Positions 46,207 through 55,985 of a stretch of DNA of 64,000 bases are shown here, one piece after another (positions within the stretch are counted from its first letter, which is position 1; every line of letters starts with the position of its first letter). Source of the DNA: Gambelia wislizenii. Its lineage: Eukaryota > Chordata > Lepidosauria > Squamata > Crotaphytidae. The translations under genes and the position numbers were made by a program. The stretch lies in NCBI GenBank assembly GCA_030847615.1, contig JAUMIR010000004.1:77965001-78029000 (forward strand), read 5' to 3'. The notes beneath the pieces are model-generated. The model searched no databases. It was given only the letters and a program-made list of their open reading frames with translations, and was not told the origin of the DNA.

Positions 46207-47307
46207 TCAAAGCATCCCCGACAGATGGCAATCCAGCCTCTGTTTAAAGACCTCCAAGGAAGGAGACCCCACCATGCTCCGAGGGAGTGTGTTCCACTGC
46301 CGAACAGCTCTTACTGTCAAAAAGTTCCTCCTCATGTTGAGGTGGAATCTCTGTTCCTGGAGCTTGCACCCATTGCTCCGTGTTCCAGTCTCTGGAGCAG
46401 CAGAAAACAAGCCTGCTCCATCCTCAGCGTGACATCCCTTCATATACTTAAACAGGGCTATCATATCGCCTCTTAACTGTCTTTTTTCCAGGCTAAACAT
46501 ACCCAGCTCCTTAAGTCTCTCCTCATAAGGCATCGTTTCCAGACCTTTCACCATTTTAGTTGCCCTTCTCTGGACATGCTCCAATTTGTCAATATCCTTT
46601 TTGAATTGTGGTGCCCAGAACTGGACACAGTATTCTAAGTGAGGTCTGACCAAGGCAGAATAGAGCAGCACTATTACTTCCCTTGATCTAGACACTATAC
46701 TTCTATTGATACAGCCCAAAATAGCATTGGCCTTTTTAGCTGCCGCATCACACTGTTGGCTCATGTTCAACTTGTGGTCTACTAGGACTCCTAGATCCCT
46801 TTCGCACGTAGTCTCATTCAGCCAGGTCTCTCCCATCCTATATTTATGCATTTCATTTTTCCGCCCTAAATGCAGTACTTTACATTTCTCCGTATTGAAT
46901 TTCATTTTGTTAGCTTTGGCCCAGCTCTCCAGTCTATCCAGGTCATTCTGAATTTTGATCCTGTCCTCTAGGGTATTAGCTACTCCTCCTAATTTGGTGT
47001 CATCTGCAAATTTGATAAGTATGCCCCTAATTCCCTCATCCAAGTCATTGATAAAGATGTTGAATAGCGCTGGGCCCAGGACAGAACCCTGTGGCACCCC
47101 ACTGGTCACATCTTTCCAAGACGAAGAGGAGCCACTGCTGAGCACCCTTTGGGTTCGGCCGGTCAAACAATTACAAATCCATTGAACAGTTAACTTGTCT
47201 AGCCCACATTTTACAAGCTTGTTTGCAAGAATGTCATGGGGAACCTTGTCAAAGTCCTTACTGAAATCAAGGTATGCAATGTCCACAGCATTCCCTTCAT
47301 CTACCAA
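46207..47307 (-). pseudogene. CR1 ORF2, reverse-transcriptase domain
   Basis: 366-codon open frame with RT motif A 'YLDFSKDFDKV' (Asp at about residue 14), 'VPQGSVLGP' at 71-79 and the FADD catalytic box at 100-103, followed by the CR1 C-terminus seen also at 43381. Upstream, the fingers region (near 47320-47690) contains at least two stops and a frameshift, so no full ORF2 exists. The C-terminus is normal. Confidence 0.92.
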
Positions 47308-47705
47308 GCTGGTAACTTTATCAAAAAAAGAGATCAGATTAGTCTGGCATGACTTGTTTCTCTGAAACCCATGTTGACTTTTTGTGATTATGGCATTGCC
47401 TTCTAAATGTTCACAGACTCTCTGTTTAATGATCTGCTCTAGAATCTTCCCTGGTATTGATGTCAGACTAACTGGACGATAATTGTTGGGAACCTATTTT
47501 TTCCCCTTTTTGAAGATGGGAACAACATTTGCCCTCCTCCAGTCTGCTGGGACTTCTCCTGTTTTTCAGGAGTTCTCAAATATTATTGCCAATGGCTCTG
47601 AGATTATATTTGCCAGCTCTTTTAATACTCTTGGATGTAGTTCATCTGGTCCTGGAGATTTAAATTCATTTAGATTAAGAAGGTATTCCTGTACTACCTC
47701 TTTAC

Positions 47706-48767
47706 TTATTTTGAGCTAGTGGCCCTATCATTTCCTTCTTCCTCCTTTTGCTGCGGACATACCCCAAAAAACCCCTTTTTATTGTTCTTAACCTCCCTAG
47801 CAAGCCTGAGCTCATTCTGCGCTTTAGCTTTTCTGACTTTACTCCTACACGTGTTCGCTATCTGTTTGAATTCTTCTTTGGTGATTTCCCCCCTTTTCCA
47901 TTTCCTATACATGTTCCGTTTAAAACTTAGCTCCATTGTAAGTTCTTTAGTCATCCATCCTGGTTTCTTGAGACACCTCCCATTTTTCTTCCTCAATGGT
48001 ACTGTTTGAAATTGTGCCTTCAGTATCTCCCTTTTGAGAAAGTCCCATCCGTCTTGAGGTCTCTTCTCTTTTAGTATTCCTGACCATGGGATCACCCCCA
48101 GTATTTCCCTGAGTTTATTGAAATCAGCTCTCCTAAAGTCAAGAATGCGTGTCTGACTATGCCTGGCTTCTCCTTTCCATTGTATAACAAACTCCAGGAG
48201 AACATGATCACTCTCACCTAAGGATCCCACCACTTGCACCCCATTAACCAGGTCATCTCTGTTGGTTAGGATCAGATCTAAAATAGCTGACCGCCTTGTT
48301 GCCTCTTCCACCTTTTGGACCATGAAATTGTCTTCCAGGCATGTAAGGAATTTGCTAGACCTTGAAGTTTTGGCTGAGTTAGATTGCCAGCAAATATCAG
48401 GATAGTTGAAGTCACCCATCACTACTACATCTCTTCTTTCTGCATGTGTGTTCATCTGTTCTAGAAAGGCATCATCCAATTCCTCCGTCTGATTTGGGGG
48501 TCTGTAGTAGAGTCCCACAATAACATCCCTCTTGTTTCCCTCCCCTTTAATTTTTATCCAGATGCTCTCCACCTGGCTTCCAGTATTGATGTCATGGATC
48601 ACTTCACTGGTGTAAACATCCCTGACATATAATGCTATTCCTCCTCCTTTCCTGTTTGGCCTGTTTCTCCTATAAAGGTTATACCCCTCTATTCCTACAT
48701 TCCAATCATGAGACTCGTCCCACCAGGTTTCAGTAATGCCTATTATATCATATTTAGTCTTGTACAT
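47706..48767 (-). pseudogene. CR1 ORF2, apurinic-type endonuclease domain
   Basis: 353-codon open frame. Catalytic signatures of the APE-like endonuclease are visible: 'ITETWWD' (Glu near residue 13), 'GLYYRPP' near 85, 'MGDFN' at about 117-121, 'LDLILTNRD' near 163 and 'SDH' at 186-188. The region after residue 200 is the endonuclease-RT linker. The N-terminal endonuclease strand is lost by 5' truncation, and the frame shifts out at its 3' end. Confidence 0.9.
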
Positions 48768-48772
48768 TATGA

Positions 48773-49280
48773 GTAAGTATCAACATGCTCAAATCAACAG
48801 AGCAAAAACACTATATATGCATAAAAGACATTTATGAATATATAACAAAAGTTGCTGGTGTTGTGTTTCAGTACGTGTTATAGTATGTGTTACAGAACAC
48901 AGGCTGCAGTATGTGTTACAGACCAGATGGTTTGCAGTTAATTTACAAAAGAGTAAGCACTCAAAAATATATGATATTACAAAACTGAACCACAAACAGA
49001 AACGGTAGAGACACATGAATAATCTATGAGCAGAAGCATGTAGGTACACAGTGGGAATCCAAGGAACTCTGCTTCAGGCAGAATGTTCTTCAGGTACATG
49101 GCTTACTAAATCTCCTCTCAGCCCAGATAGCTATCTTGTTAGCTCTAGCAATCATACAAGTATGTTACCCTTCTGGAACTGGTCCCCACAGAGGTTGCCT
49201 AGAAGTCTGCAAGTCTGCACCATTTCTTCTGTAACGTTTAGCAGGTTGTCAGTGTCTTTTGTTATTATAGATGTGTGTGA
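48773..49280. other. no supported gene
   Basis: Unrecognised sequence between the CR1 5' truncation point and a SINE fragment. Confidence 0.4.
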
Positions 49281-49385
49281 GTATGTGCCTTCAAGTCACC
49301 TTTTGACTTATGGTGACCCCGTGAATTTCATAGGCATAGGTTTTCTTAGGCAAGAAATACTCAGAGGTGGTTTTGCCAGTATATT
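49281..49385 (-). mobile_element. SINE tail and body fragment (BovB-tailed)
   Basis: 'gtgccttcaagtcacc', 'gacttatggtgaccccgtg', 'gcaagaaatactcagaggtg', 'gttttgccag' is the antisense of the tail and body shared by the tRNA- and 5S-headed SINEs. The head is missing, so the type cannot be assigned. Confidence 0.8.
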
Positions 49386-52300
49386 TATATGAACCTAAAT
49401 GTCTTGTATGGATGTATACAGTATTTGTGTTTTTACTATGTTGGCTTAGGCACATAATAATTATTCATAATATATATACACATGTGCCTTGTGTGTGTGT
49501 TCATATATTATAAATACATATCCAACAACCCTTTTAATGTCATTATGTAACAAAACCACCAGTATTTTTTTTAACACAAGAGACCACATTTTTGAGCACA
49601 AGAGACTACTGTAGAATTGTTAATGTTTTGTTCATCTATCAATCATCATCATGCAGTTATTTGATCTGTATACCCCCTTTCTTATCATCAACTAACGGAA
49701 TAATTATTCAGAAGTCACTCCAGAGCATGTGCTTAGCAGCTTTCAGAGAGAAAGTGGAAGGGGAGAAAGCAAGTTATTTGGGAAGGTTTCCATTTCTAGG
49801 CAAACCTGCTATTTAAAAAGCAATTTAAAAAGCCATCACCCTACAGTGGCAGGACATCCAGTTGTCATAATTTTGCATGTCTCCTATTGGCGCTTGGTGG
49901 TAACAGAAGGAAAACATTTTTAAAAAATCAAAATTAAACACATGCATACACATGCTACAATGGGGAGATGCTTTTTTATTGTTTTTGATGTTTGAAGTTA
50001 ATCTTTTGTATCGTTTTGTATCTGCAACAGAGTGAAATCATACTTGCACTGCTGCCTTTCACCAAAGTTTAGTGACTAAAGCCTCCCTTCCCTGTATTTT
50101 TCCTCCCTGAGGAACTAAATTATGTTGGAATGTTTGTTGCAAACTGTTATAGTTCATAGAATTCTGAGCACAGAATTGGACTGAATTTTATTTTATCTAT
50201 TTAAAGCAGAGTAGGACCACTCTGCAGTATAAGAGGGAGACAAGTTATACTGCCCAAGCAAGTAAACAAGGGCCACACATCCAAACATATCACCCAGTGA
50301 ACCATGGTGGTCAGGCAGCAATTATTAGAGATTCAGAGGCAAATGTACTCATTGCATCCGTGTTCCAGGTGACTGCTTCCATGATGGAAGTGCACACAAG
50401 ACCTGAGGCTGAAGCTTGCTCTAAAACAGATCAGTCTTTAATGTCAAAACACCATAGATGCAGGTGAGAGAACACTGAGGCTTCACCAGACCCCGTATTC
50501 GCACATTCATATTCTGCAGCATTTGGAAGAATGCCAGAGATGGAAAGCATCTTTGCACATTCCTTGTTGCAAAACCTGTCTATGAGCATGATTTTTTTCC
50601 TCACTGCTTTGAAAATCTAGAGATATCACTAAGCAGAGGGAATTTAGAATGATCTCTGAACTTTGAGAGACTGATTTCTGCCTTGTTCTCCAAATGTACA
50701 TGATGTTCTACAGAGAAATGAGGTCATATATTAAGTCCCTGCCTAGGGGAGCTTACAATCACATCAGAGATGAGGTATCTAAGATATTTGGATATCTCAA
50801 GACAAATAAAAGACAATAGTGACAAGACAGATGATGATACAGAATACTGAGTCTGTCATATGTATTCAAATACTAAGGGAAGAATAGATTTCAAGTCTTT
50901 GTGGTGCAAAGAGATCTTGAAGCTGCCATTTGTGTCAATAAAATCCTACTGACTTCAGCTCTAATTTGCACCTATGTCGCTTAGTCTTGTCTGTTTTATA
51001 AAGACTTATAGACTGGGTCAGAAAGGGAAGGCAGTTTGCCATAGCAAGTGAATTGTAAAAGGTTGCTGAGAAAATGCAAGACAATATACAGTAATGTGCA
51101 TTGTTTGCTAGGGTAAGAAGCAAAAAAATTGTATTTGATGCAGAAGAGAACCAGAAAAAAACTGGTTACTGGATAGAATGCAGCCAAACCTGCAGGCAAA
51201 GTCAGATGATACTATGTTCAAAATAGGTTTTGTGATGTTCCTTAAGGAGGGAAATGAAGCAGTTGAGAAAATCATGCCTTCTGTTGATGGAAATTTTTAT
51301 AAAGAAGGGAAGTGCAATAGGCTTTTGTGACACTGCTGGGGTGAGTAAAGGTTACTAAGGAGGTAGGAGGCTGCTACATCTAGCCAAAATCCAGGGATAA
51401 GCAAAGGTCAGTTCACCTGCACCTATAGTGGCAGCTGTATATTGCTGCTATTTTGACTCCCTGCTAATAGTGACCAGATCTTGCACCAATCCCATCTTGC
51501 ACAAGTTCATGCCATTTAGACTGTCACTGTTTACAAATCCCTGCACTTCTTTGTGCTTGGGCTGGCAGATAGGTCATACCCAAATTATTTCAAGTGATTT
51601 GTGTTCACTGTACAAATCAGATCTACAAGAAGATACAAACACAGATGGGGTGCCTTTGGCATCAGATGAGATATTCAGGAATTTAACTTGAGTCCTTCCT
51701 TTAGACTAGGATTTGCTAACTGTCACTCTCCAGGGGGTGTTAGACTGCAATTCCCATCAGCATCAACAATGATTAGAGAATATGCATTGATGTGTACACA
51801 CACTTGGAGAGCCACAGTGCATGAACTAGACCCCTCCTTCTAAAGCTGTGGTCAACCCTGCATCTTTCTGCTTTCTACTACATTCCCAGGCCTCAGTTCC
51901 CACAGCTGTCCTACAGGAGTGAGGTACAGGTCATGTGTTCACTTTGATCATATGGTTCTTTGCCCTCCCCCAGCAGAACAGTCCATTCCACTAGGAGAAG
52001 GAGGAAAGGAAGAGGCCAAGGTGCATGACTTAGGTGGAGGAGGATCTGAAAGGAAGAATTTAGCACATAGTTACTCCTGGCCTCTGTCTACCATGCTCAT
52101 TTCTCTTTCCAGGGGTGCCTCTTCTTTTCTCAGATTAGCAAGAGAATGGTTGAAGCACTGTAGACACACACAGTATCATTATAGACTTTAGATGCAGGTC
52201 CTGACCTGCGTCAGCTGGTCTAGCAAGGGCAAATGCCAAAAGGACTAGCTAAATTTGACAGTGGTCCAAAGGCATATCAAAGGAGTGATCCTTTCCCTGT

Positions 52301-52849
52301 CTATTTGACACCACTGGTTAAGGAAACACATAAAAAGTGCAGTGCAATGCCTCTCTCAGAAAAATAAATAAATAAATGAAGGAGCAGCACAATTCCTCCT
52401 TAAAAGACAATGGTGCAGACAAAGCCTGAAAGATCAGGATCATTGCAGAAAGTCCTGCCACCACCACTACTATCACCATACTTGGAAAGCACCCAGTGGA
52501 ATCAATCAGCTCACTTCTTTGACCCAAGGCCGAATATCCTACAGCAACACAATAGATCAATGTGAGGAGGGGGACCATATGCCAAGAGTGCTTCACACAT
52601 CCATCTCTTCTTTCCAGTGACCTGCAGACCAGGTGCCAGCTGCCCACCTGAAACTCAAACCCAGTCTGGGTTTTTGCCAGAGCACCTCCTCCCTCTACAC
52701 AATGCAAGATAGGACACGTCAGGGGTGATGCCAACAGGAACAGGATCAAAATAAATAAGCAAATAAATAAATAAATTGGGGGGGGGGTTTTACAGGGAAG
52801 GTACAGGAAAGTATGAGGATAGGCTCCAGCCAAAGCACATAAGGGGCAA
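49386..52849. other. no supported gene
   Basis: About 3.5 kb with a TA/TG-rich patch at 49470-49520 and no recognised element except a possible MITE half near 51725-51770 ('gactgcaattcccatcagca'). No exon evidence. Confidence 0.4.
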
Positions 52850-53118
52850 GGGAGCCCAGGAGCTAACTGCCCACCCCAAAGGCGGAGAGCGAAAGGCTCC
52901 CAGGTGTGCGTGTGTCCTCGCCTCCGCCTCTCCGGCGGCAACCAGAAATAGGAGGACTTTTGCTCCCAACGCCCCCACGCCGCACTTCGCTGCAGCAGGA
53001 TCAGGGGCGGGGAGGAGAGACCGGGGTGCAGAAGAGGAGCCGCAGGCAATTCGGGGCTTGGGACTCGATGCGTGTTTGCGCCGAGGGAGGCGCGCGGGAG
53101 GGGGGGGAGAGGAAAGCG

Positions 53119-53127
53119 ACTTACCTG
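53119..53127 (-). promoter_or_regulatory. consensus 5' splice donor CAG|GTAAGT on the minus strand
   Basis: Minus-strand reading of 53127-53119 is CAGGTAAGT, an exact match to the major-class donor. Placed in the CpG island about 330 bp from the X-box, it suggests a leftward-transcribed first exon ending at 53125. Plus-strand donors in the island are poorer (for example AAG|GTATTA near 54036). No acceptor or second exon was identified. Confidence 0.5.
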
Positions 53128-53456
53128 CGCAGCTGGGGCTGGCGCTTCAGCGCGGGAGGCGCAGCAGGGTCGCCCCCGAAGGCTCCAAGAAGACCCCTCG
53201 AGAGGGCACGGGGGCCAGAGGGGTATGGAGGGCGGGCTGGGCTGGGGGCACAGGAGTTCTTCCTCTCCCGTCCCACCTGAATCGCGCGCCAAGCGGCCGA
53301 CTGGTGCGGCTCCTTCCCTCCCTCCCTCTGGCGAAGCTGCGACTAAACCAGCAGCTTCGCGAGGACTGCGGGCAATTCACTTTCTCCCTCCCCGCTGCCG
53401 CCGTCCTCGTCCCCCCCCCTCCGCTTTCTCCTTCGGCCGCCCACCTCCTTCTGCTG

Positions 53457-53470
53457 GTTTCTATGGCAAC
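53457..53470 (-). promoter_or_regulatory. RFX X-box
   Basis: Minus-strand GTTGCCATAGAAAC fits the X-box half-site pattern RYYNYY-N2-RRNRAC without mismatch. RFX factors bind such sites, typically in promoters of ciliary genes. Location in a CpG island makes a functional site plausible; function itself is inferred. Confidence 0.6.
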
Positions 53471-53683
53471 TGGGTAATGCTCAGCGCGTCCTGCCCGCCA
53501 GCACCCCCCTCCCACCGCACCTCGGCTCCTCGCACCCCCTCCTTCCCTCCCACGCGCGCGCGCTCTCTCTTCCCGCCACCCCAGAGCCGCGTGCCCAGCT
53601 CGCGCCCCCGAGGCCTGACCACTCAGGGAAGGGCGCTCGAGCGTGCTGAGAGGATGAGGAGGAGGAGGAGGAAGCAAGCAAGC

Positions 53684-53756
53684 AAGCCGGCAGGCAGGCA
53701 GGCAGGCGCGCGCTCTCTCTCTCTCTCTCTCTCTCTCGCTCGCTCTCTCGCTCTCA
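53684..53756. repeat. (CAAG)/(GCAG) and (CT)n tracts
   Basis: 'gcaagcaagcaagc', 'ggcaggcaggcaggcagg' then about 45 bp of CT/CG-interrupted polypyrimidine. On the minus strand this is a GAGA tract, common near vertebrate promoters. Confidence 0.8.
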
Positions 53757-54182
53757 GCCCGCCCCAGCTTTCCCTCCCGCTCTCGTGCGCGCGTGACTCC
53801 CAAAGCAAGCCTGGGGCACGTGTGATGCTCCCCCCCCCCGGCGCGCTTTGGAGGGAGGGGGCGCGTGTATGCCAGGGCGCCACACGAGATGGGCTCAACA
53901 TCTTGGCCAAGAGAGAAGGCGTTTGTTTGGGTGCCTGGCCCCCGCCCCACGTGTTCCCATCTCTAGGGTTGGGGGGGGGGTAACCATGTCCCAGAGGACG
54001 GGGGATGCGGGGCCCTGAGGGCCTCTTCTTTGCAAGGTATTATTATGGCACCAGGCCATCATCACCCGTGTATGCTGCTGGTTCTACATGGACGATGACC
54101 CTAACAATAGGGCCGGTCTTGGGGACTCTGGAGAGGTTTGGATGCCTGACCTATATACATTCCCAGAAAATAAATGTGACCA

Positions 54183-54413
54183 GAGAGAGAGTGGTGCAAT
54201 GGTTTGAGCCTTTGACCCTGGGAGACCAGACTTCCCATTCCTGCTCAGCCATGGAAACCTACTGGGTTGGGTAAGTCATACTCTCTCAGACTGAGGAAGA
54301 GTGAGAGGAAGGCAATGGCAAGCTTCCTCTGAATAATTCTTTCCAAGAAAACTCTGGCAGGGTTCCCCTAAGTCAGAATCAACTTGAAAGCACATAACAA
54401 AAACAACCAATGC
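54183..54413 (+). mobile_element. tRNA-derived Sauria-type SINE, decayed
   Basis: A-box-like 'gtggtgcaatggtttgagcc', degenerate B box region ('ccagacttcccattcctgct'), body 'catactctctcagactgagg' and BovB-like tail 'cttgaaagcacataac'. It stands tail-to-tail with the 5S SINE at 54432. Confidence 0.8.
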
Positions 54414-54431
54414 AGTACATCTATCCCCACG

Positions 54432-54628
54432 ATATGTACCTTCAAGTTACTTGTTGACTTATGTCGCTCTCTTGAATTCCATAACTTTTTTTTAGGCAAG
54501 GAATACTCAGAGGTGGTTTTGCCAGTTCCTTCCTCTGAAACATAGCCTACAGCACATGGAATTCATGGATGGCCTCCCATCTAACCAGAGCTGATTCTGC
54601 TTAGCTTCCAAGATCAGATGGGATCTTA
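54432..54628 (-). mobile_element. 5S rRNA-derived SINE
   Basis: Antisense: BovB-like tail ('gtaccttcaagttac'), shared body ('tactcagaggtggttttgcc'), then a 5S rRNA-like head. In reverse complement the head reads 'ggaagctaagcagaatcagc', with box A region AAGCTAAGCAG, and upstream 'gatcccatctgatctt'. The head begins after 'gcctacagcac', which equals the 3' end of 5S rRNA in antisense. Confidence 0.85.
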
Positions 54629-55847
54629 AATAGCTTAGCTATTTAAGCAGTTATCCCCATGATATAGCCCTTAATATAGGCAGAGAGAGGGTACAGTGCA
54701 TATACATGCAGCTGAACACAAAACACCTTGGAAAAATCAGCTGTTATCACTAGGAACCGGTTGCCATTAATAACTAAAGCATATTCTATCTGCAAGAGAA
54801 TTGCTGCACAATCCACACCCATGAGCAAGATCCAATGTGGCATTTCTGCTGGCTTGGTAAGAAAATACCAACGCTTGGTGCCCACTACAGCACCCTACCC
54901 ATTGAACCTGCTTCTGGAATCCTTTCGGAGCCATTCTTGCTTAGATCAAGCTTTCTCTTACTTCTCTTAAGAGTAGGGCTGCCCTGGTGCTATTTGTAAG
55001 ATTTTATTTTATTTGGCAGAAACCAAGGCAAGAGTGGAATGTGCACTTGTCAGTGGGACTGCATGAAAGATTGCAATGGAATTGGGCCCCCAGAAAGAGC
55101 CTTGTGTCGCCTTATGGAGAAAAATTCCATAAGATGCCTCTTAAAGTGCTTCCGAAAGCAAGATATGATCAAACATCTCCTAGTTGGATCCACTGCAGCC
55201 TCATTGCAGCAACAATAATCTCAATTCATTTACATTTATATATGCTAATCAATTCAACAAACAGCAAATCTTGTTTGGGGGGGGGGAATGCAGAATCAGG
55301 CATGTATGAGAGGATGTGCTGTCCCTAGAGGACCTGAATGGATGAAATGAGCAGTGGAATGGATGATAACAAGCCAGCAAATGTTTTGTCTTCAGATTGT
55401 AAAATTATGGCGACCAGTTACCAGAGAGTGGATGGTACAACCATGTGGTTTGTGTGGGGAATATATGCTGTGGTGAGATTTCCTGACTTGAAATACATTA
55501 ATTTTGAAGTTGGTTCCAATTAAGTTTATCCACAAATGAAAGAGAAACCCATCTAAAGACTCTATAAGGTAATGTTTTACTGTTAAAAAACCCCAATGCA
55601 TTTTGGCCTGTTAATATTTTAGGCTCTTATTTAAAGGGTTAAAGATGAGATTGCGGAGATTTCTGACAAGAGAATCCAAGGACTCCTAGCAGCAGGAGGT
55701 CTTTCAAAGACCATCTAGGCAATGAGACAGTAATTTAAAAAACACACACACCAAAGAACAACCATGCAATTATGGGAGACAAAGAACTGTATAACTCTCC
55801 TCTTAAGTTAATATTGCTCCTTTTACTTCATTTTATATAGAGTTTCT
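54629..55847. other. no supported gene
   Basis: Unrecognised sequence. Open frames at 54643-54970 on both strands overlap each other and carry no motif. Confidence 0.4.
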
Positions 55848-55985
55848 TCTTTAGGTATTTATACCCCACTCTTCAGCCACAAAGGCTCCCAGAGCAGCTT
55901 ACAAATCATTTAAGCAATAGCAATTTATACATCTACACCACATTATGCGATTTCCAATTGTGTGTTAGCTAATTAGTTAAGATAT
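55848..55985 (-). mobile_element. L2-type LINE tail
   Basis: 'tatttataccccactcttca', 'agagcagcttacaaatcatt', 'taagcaatagcaatttat'. Same family as 28690 and 41563. Confidence 0.75.

Larger units (their letters stand above)
46130..48772 (-). mobile_element. CR1 LINE, 2.6 kb, 5' truncated
   Basis: Runs on the minus strand from within the endonuclease domain (48772) to the 3' terminus with TCATAGAA-type octamers (46130). The junction between the two long open frames (about 47310-47706) carries the RT N-terminal region in broken frame, and about 100 codons of the usual linker appear to be missing. The low number of disruptions marks it as recent. No clear target duplication, as usual for CR1. Confidence 0.93.
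52850..53975. promoter_or_regulatory. CpG island, candidate promoter and 5' exon region
   Basis: About 1.1 kb of very high G+C with dense CpG ('gcgcgcgcgctc', 'gccgccgtcctcg', 'ggcgcgcgggag') in an otherwise AT-rich window. It contains GC-box-like motifs, two CACGTG E-boxes (about 53818 and 53947), an RFX X-box, a (CT)n tract and a consensus minus-strand splice donor. This is the normal signature of a vertebrate gene 5' end. Long open frames on both strands are the usual by-product of GC-rich sequence. I cannot name the gene, and direction (minus favoured) is an inference from the donor. Confidence 0.8.

Noticed and set aside
52318..53292. 324-codon minus-strand open frame crossing the CpG island edge, with two hydrophobic stretches
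   Set aside because: It begins at TTG, not ATG, crosses the consensus splice donor at 53125, contains a translated AAAT-type repeat ('IYLFICLFI'), and matches no family I know. Treated as a GC-rich coincidence.
53072..53983. 303-codon plus-strand and 267-codon minus-strand open frames in the CpG island
   Set aside because: Overlapping frames on both strands rich in Arg, Pro, Gly, Ser and low-complexity RE/RS runs are expected from high GC and the (CT)n tract. No conserved domain.
54550..54628. Genuine 5S rRNA gene
   Set aside because: Only the head of a SINE: it is fused to a SINE body and BovB-like tail, diverged from 5S rRNA and incomplete.
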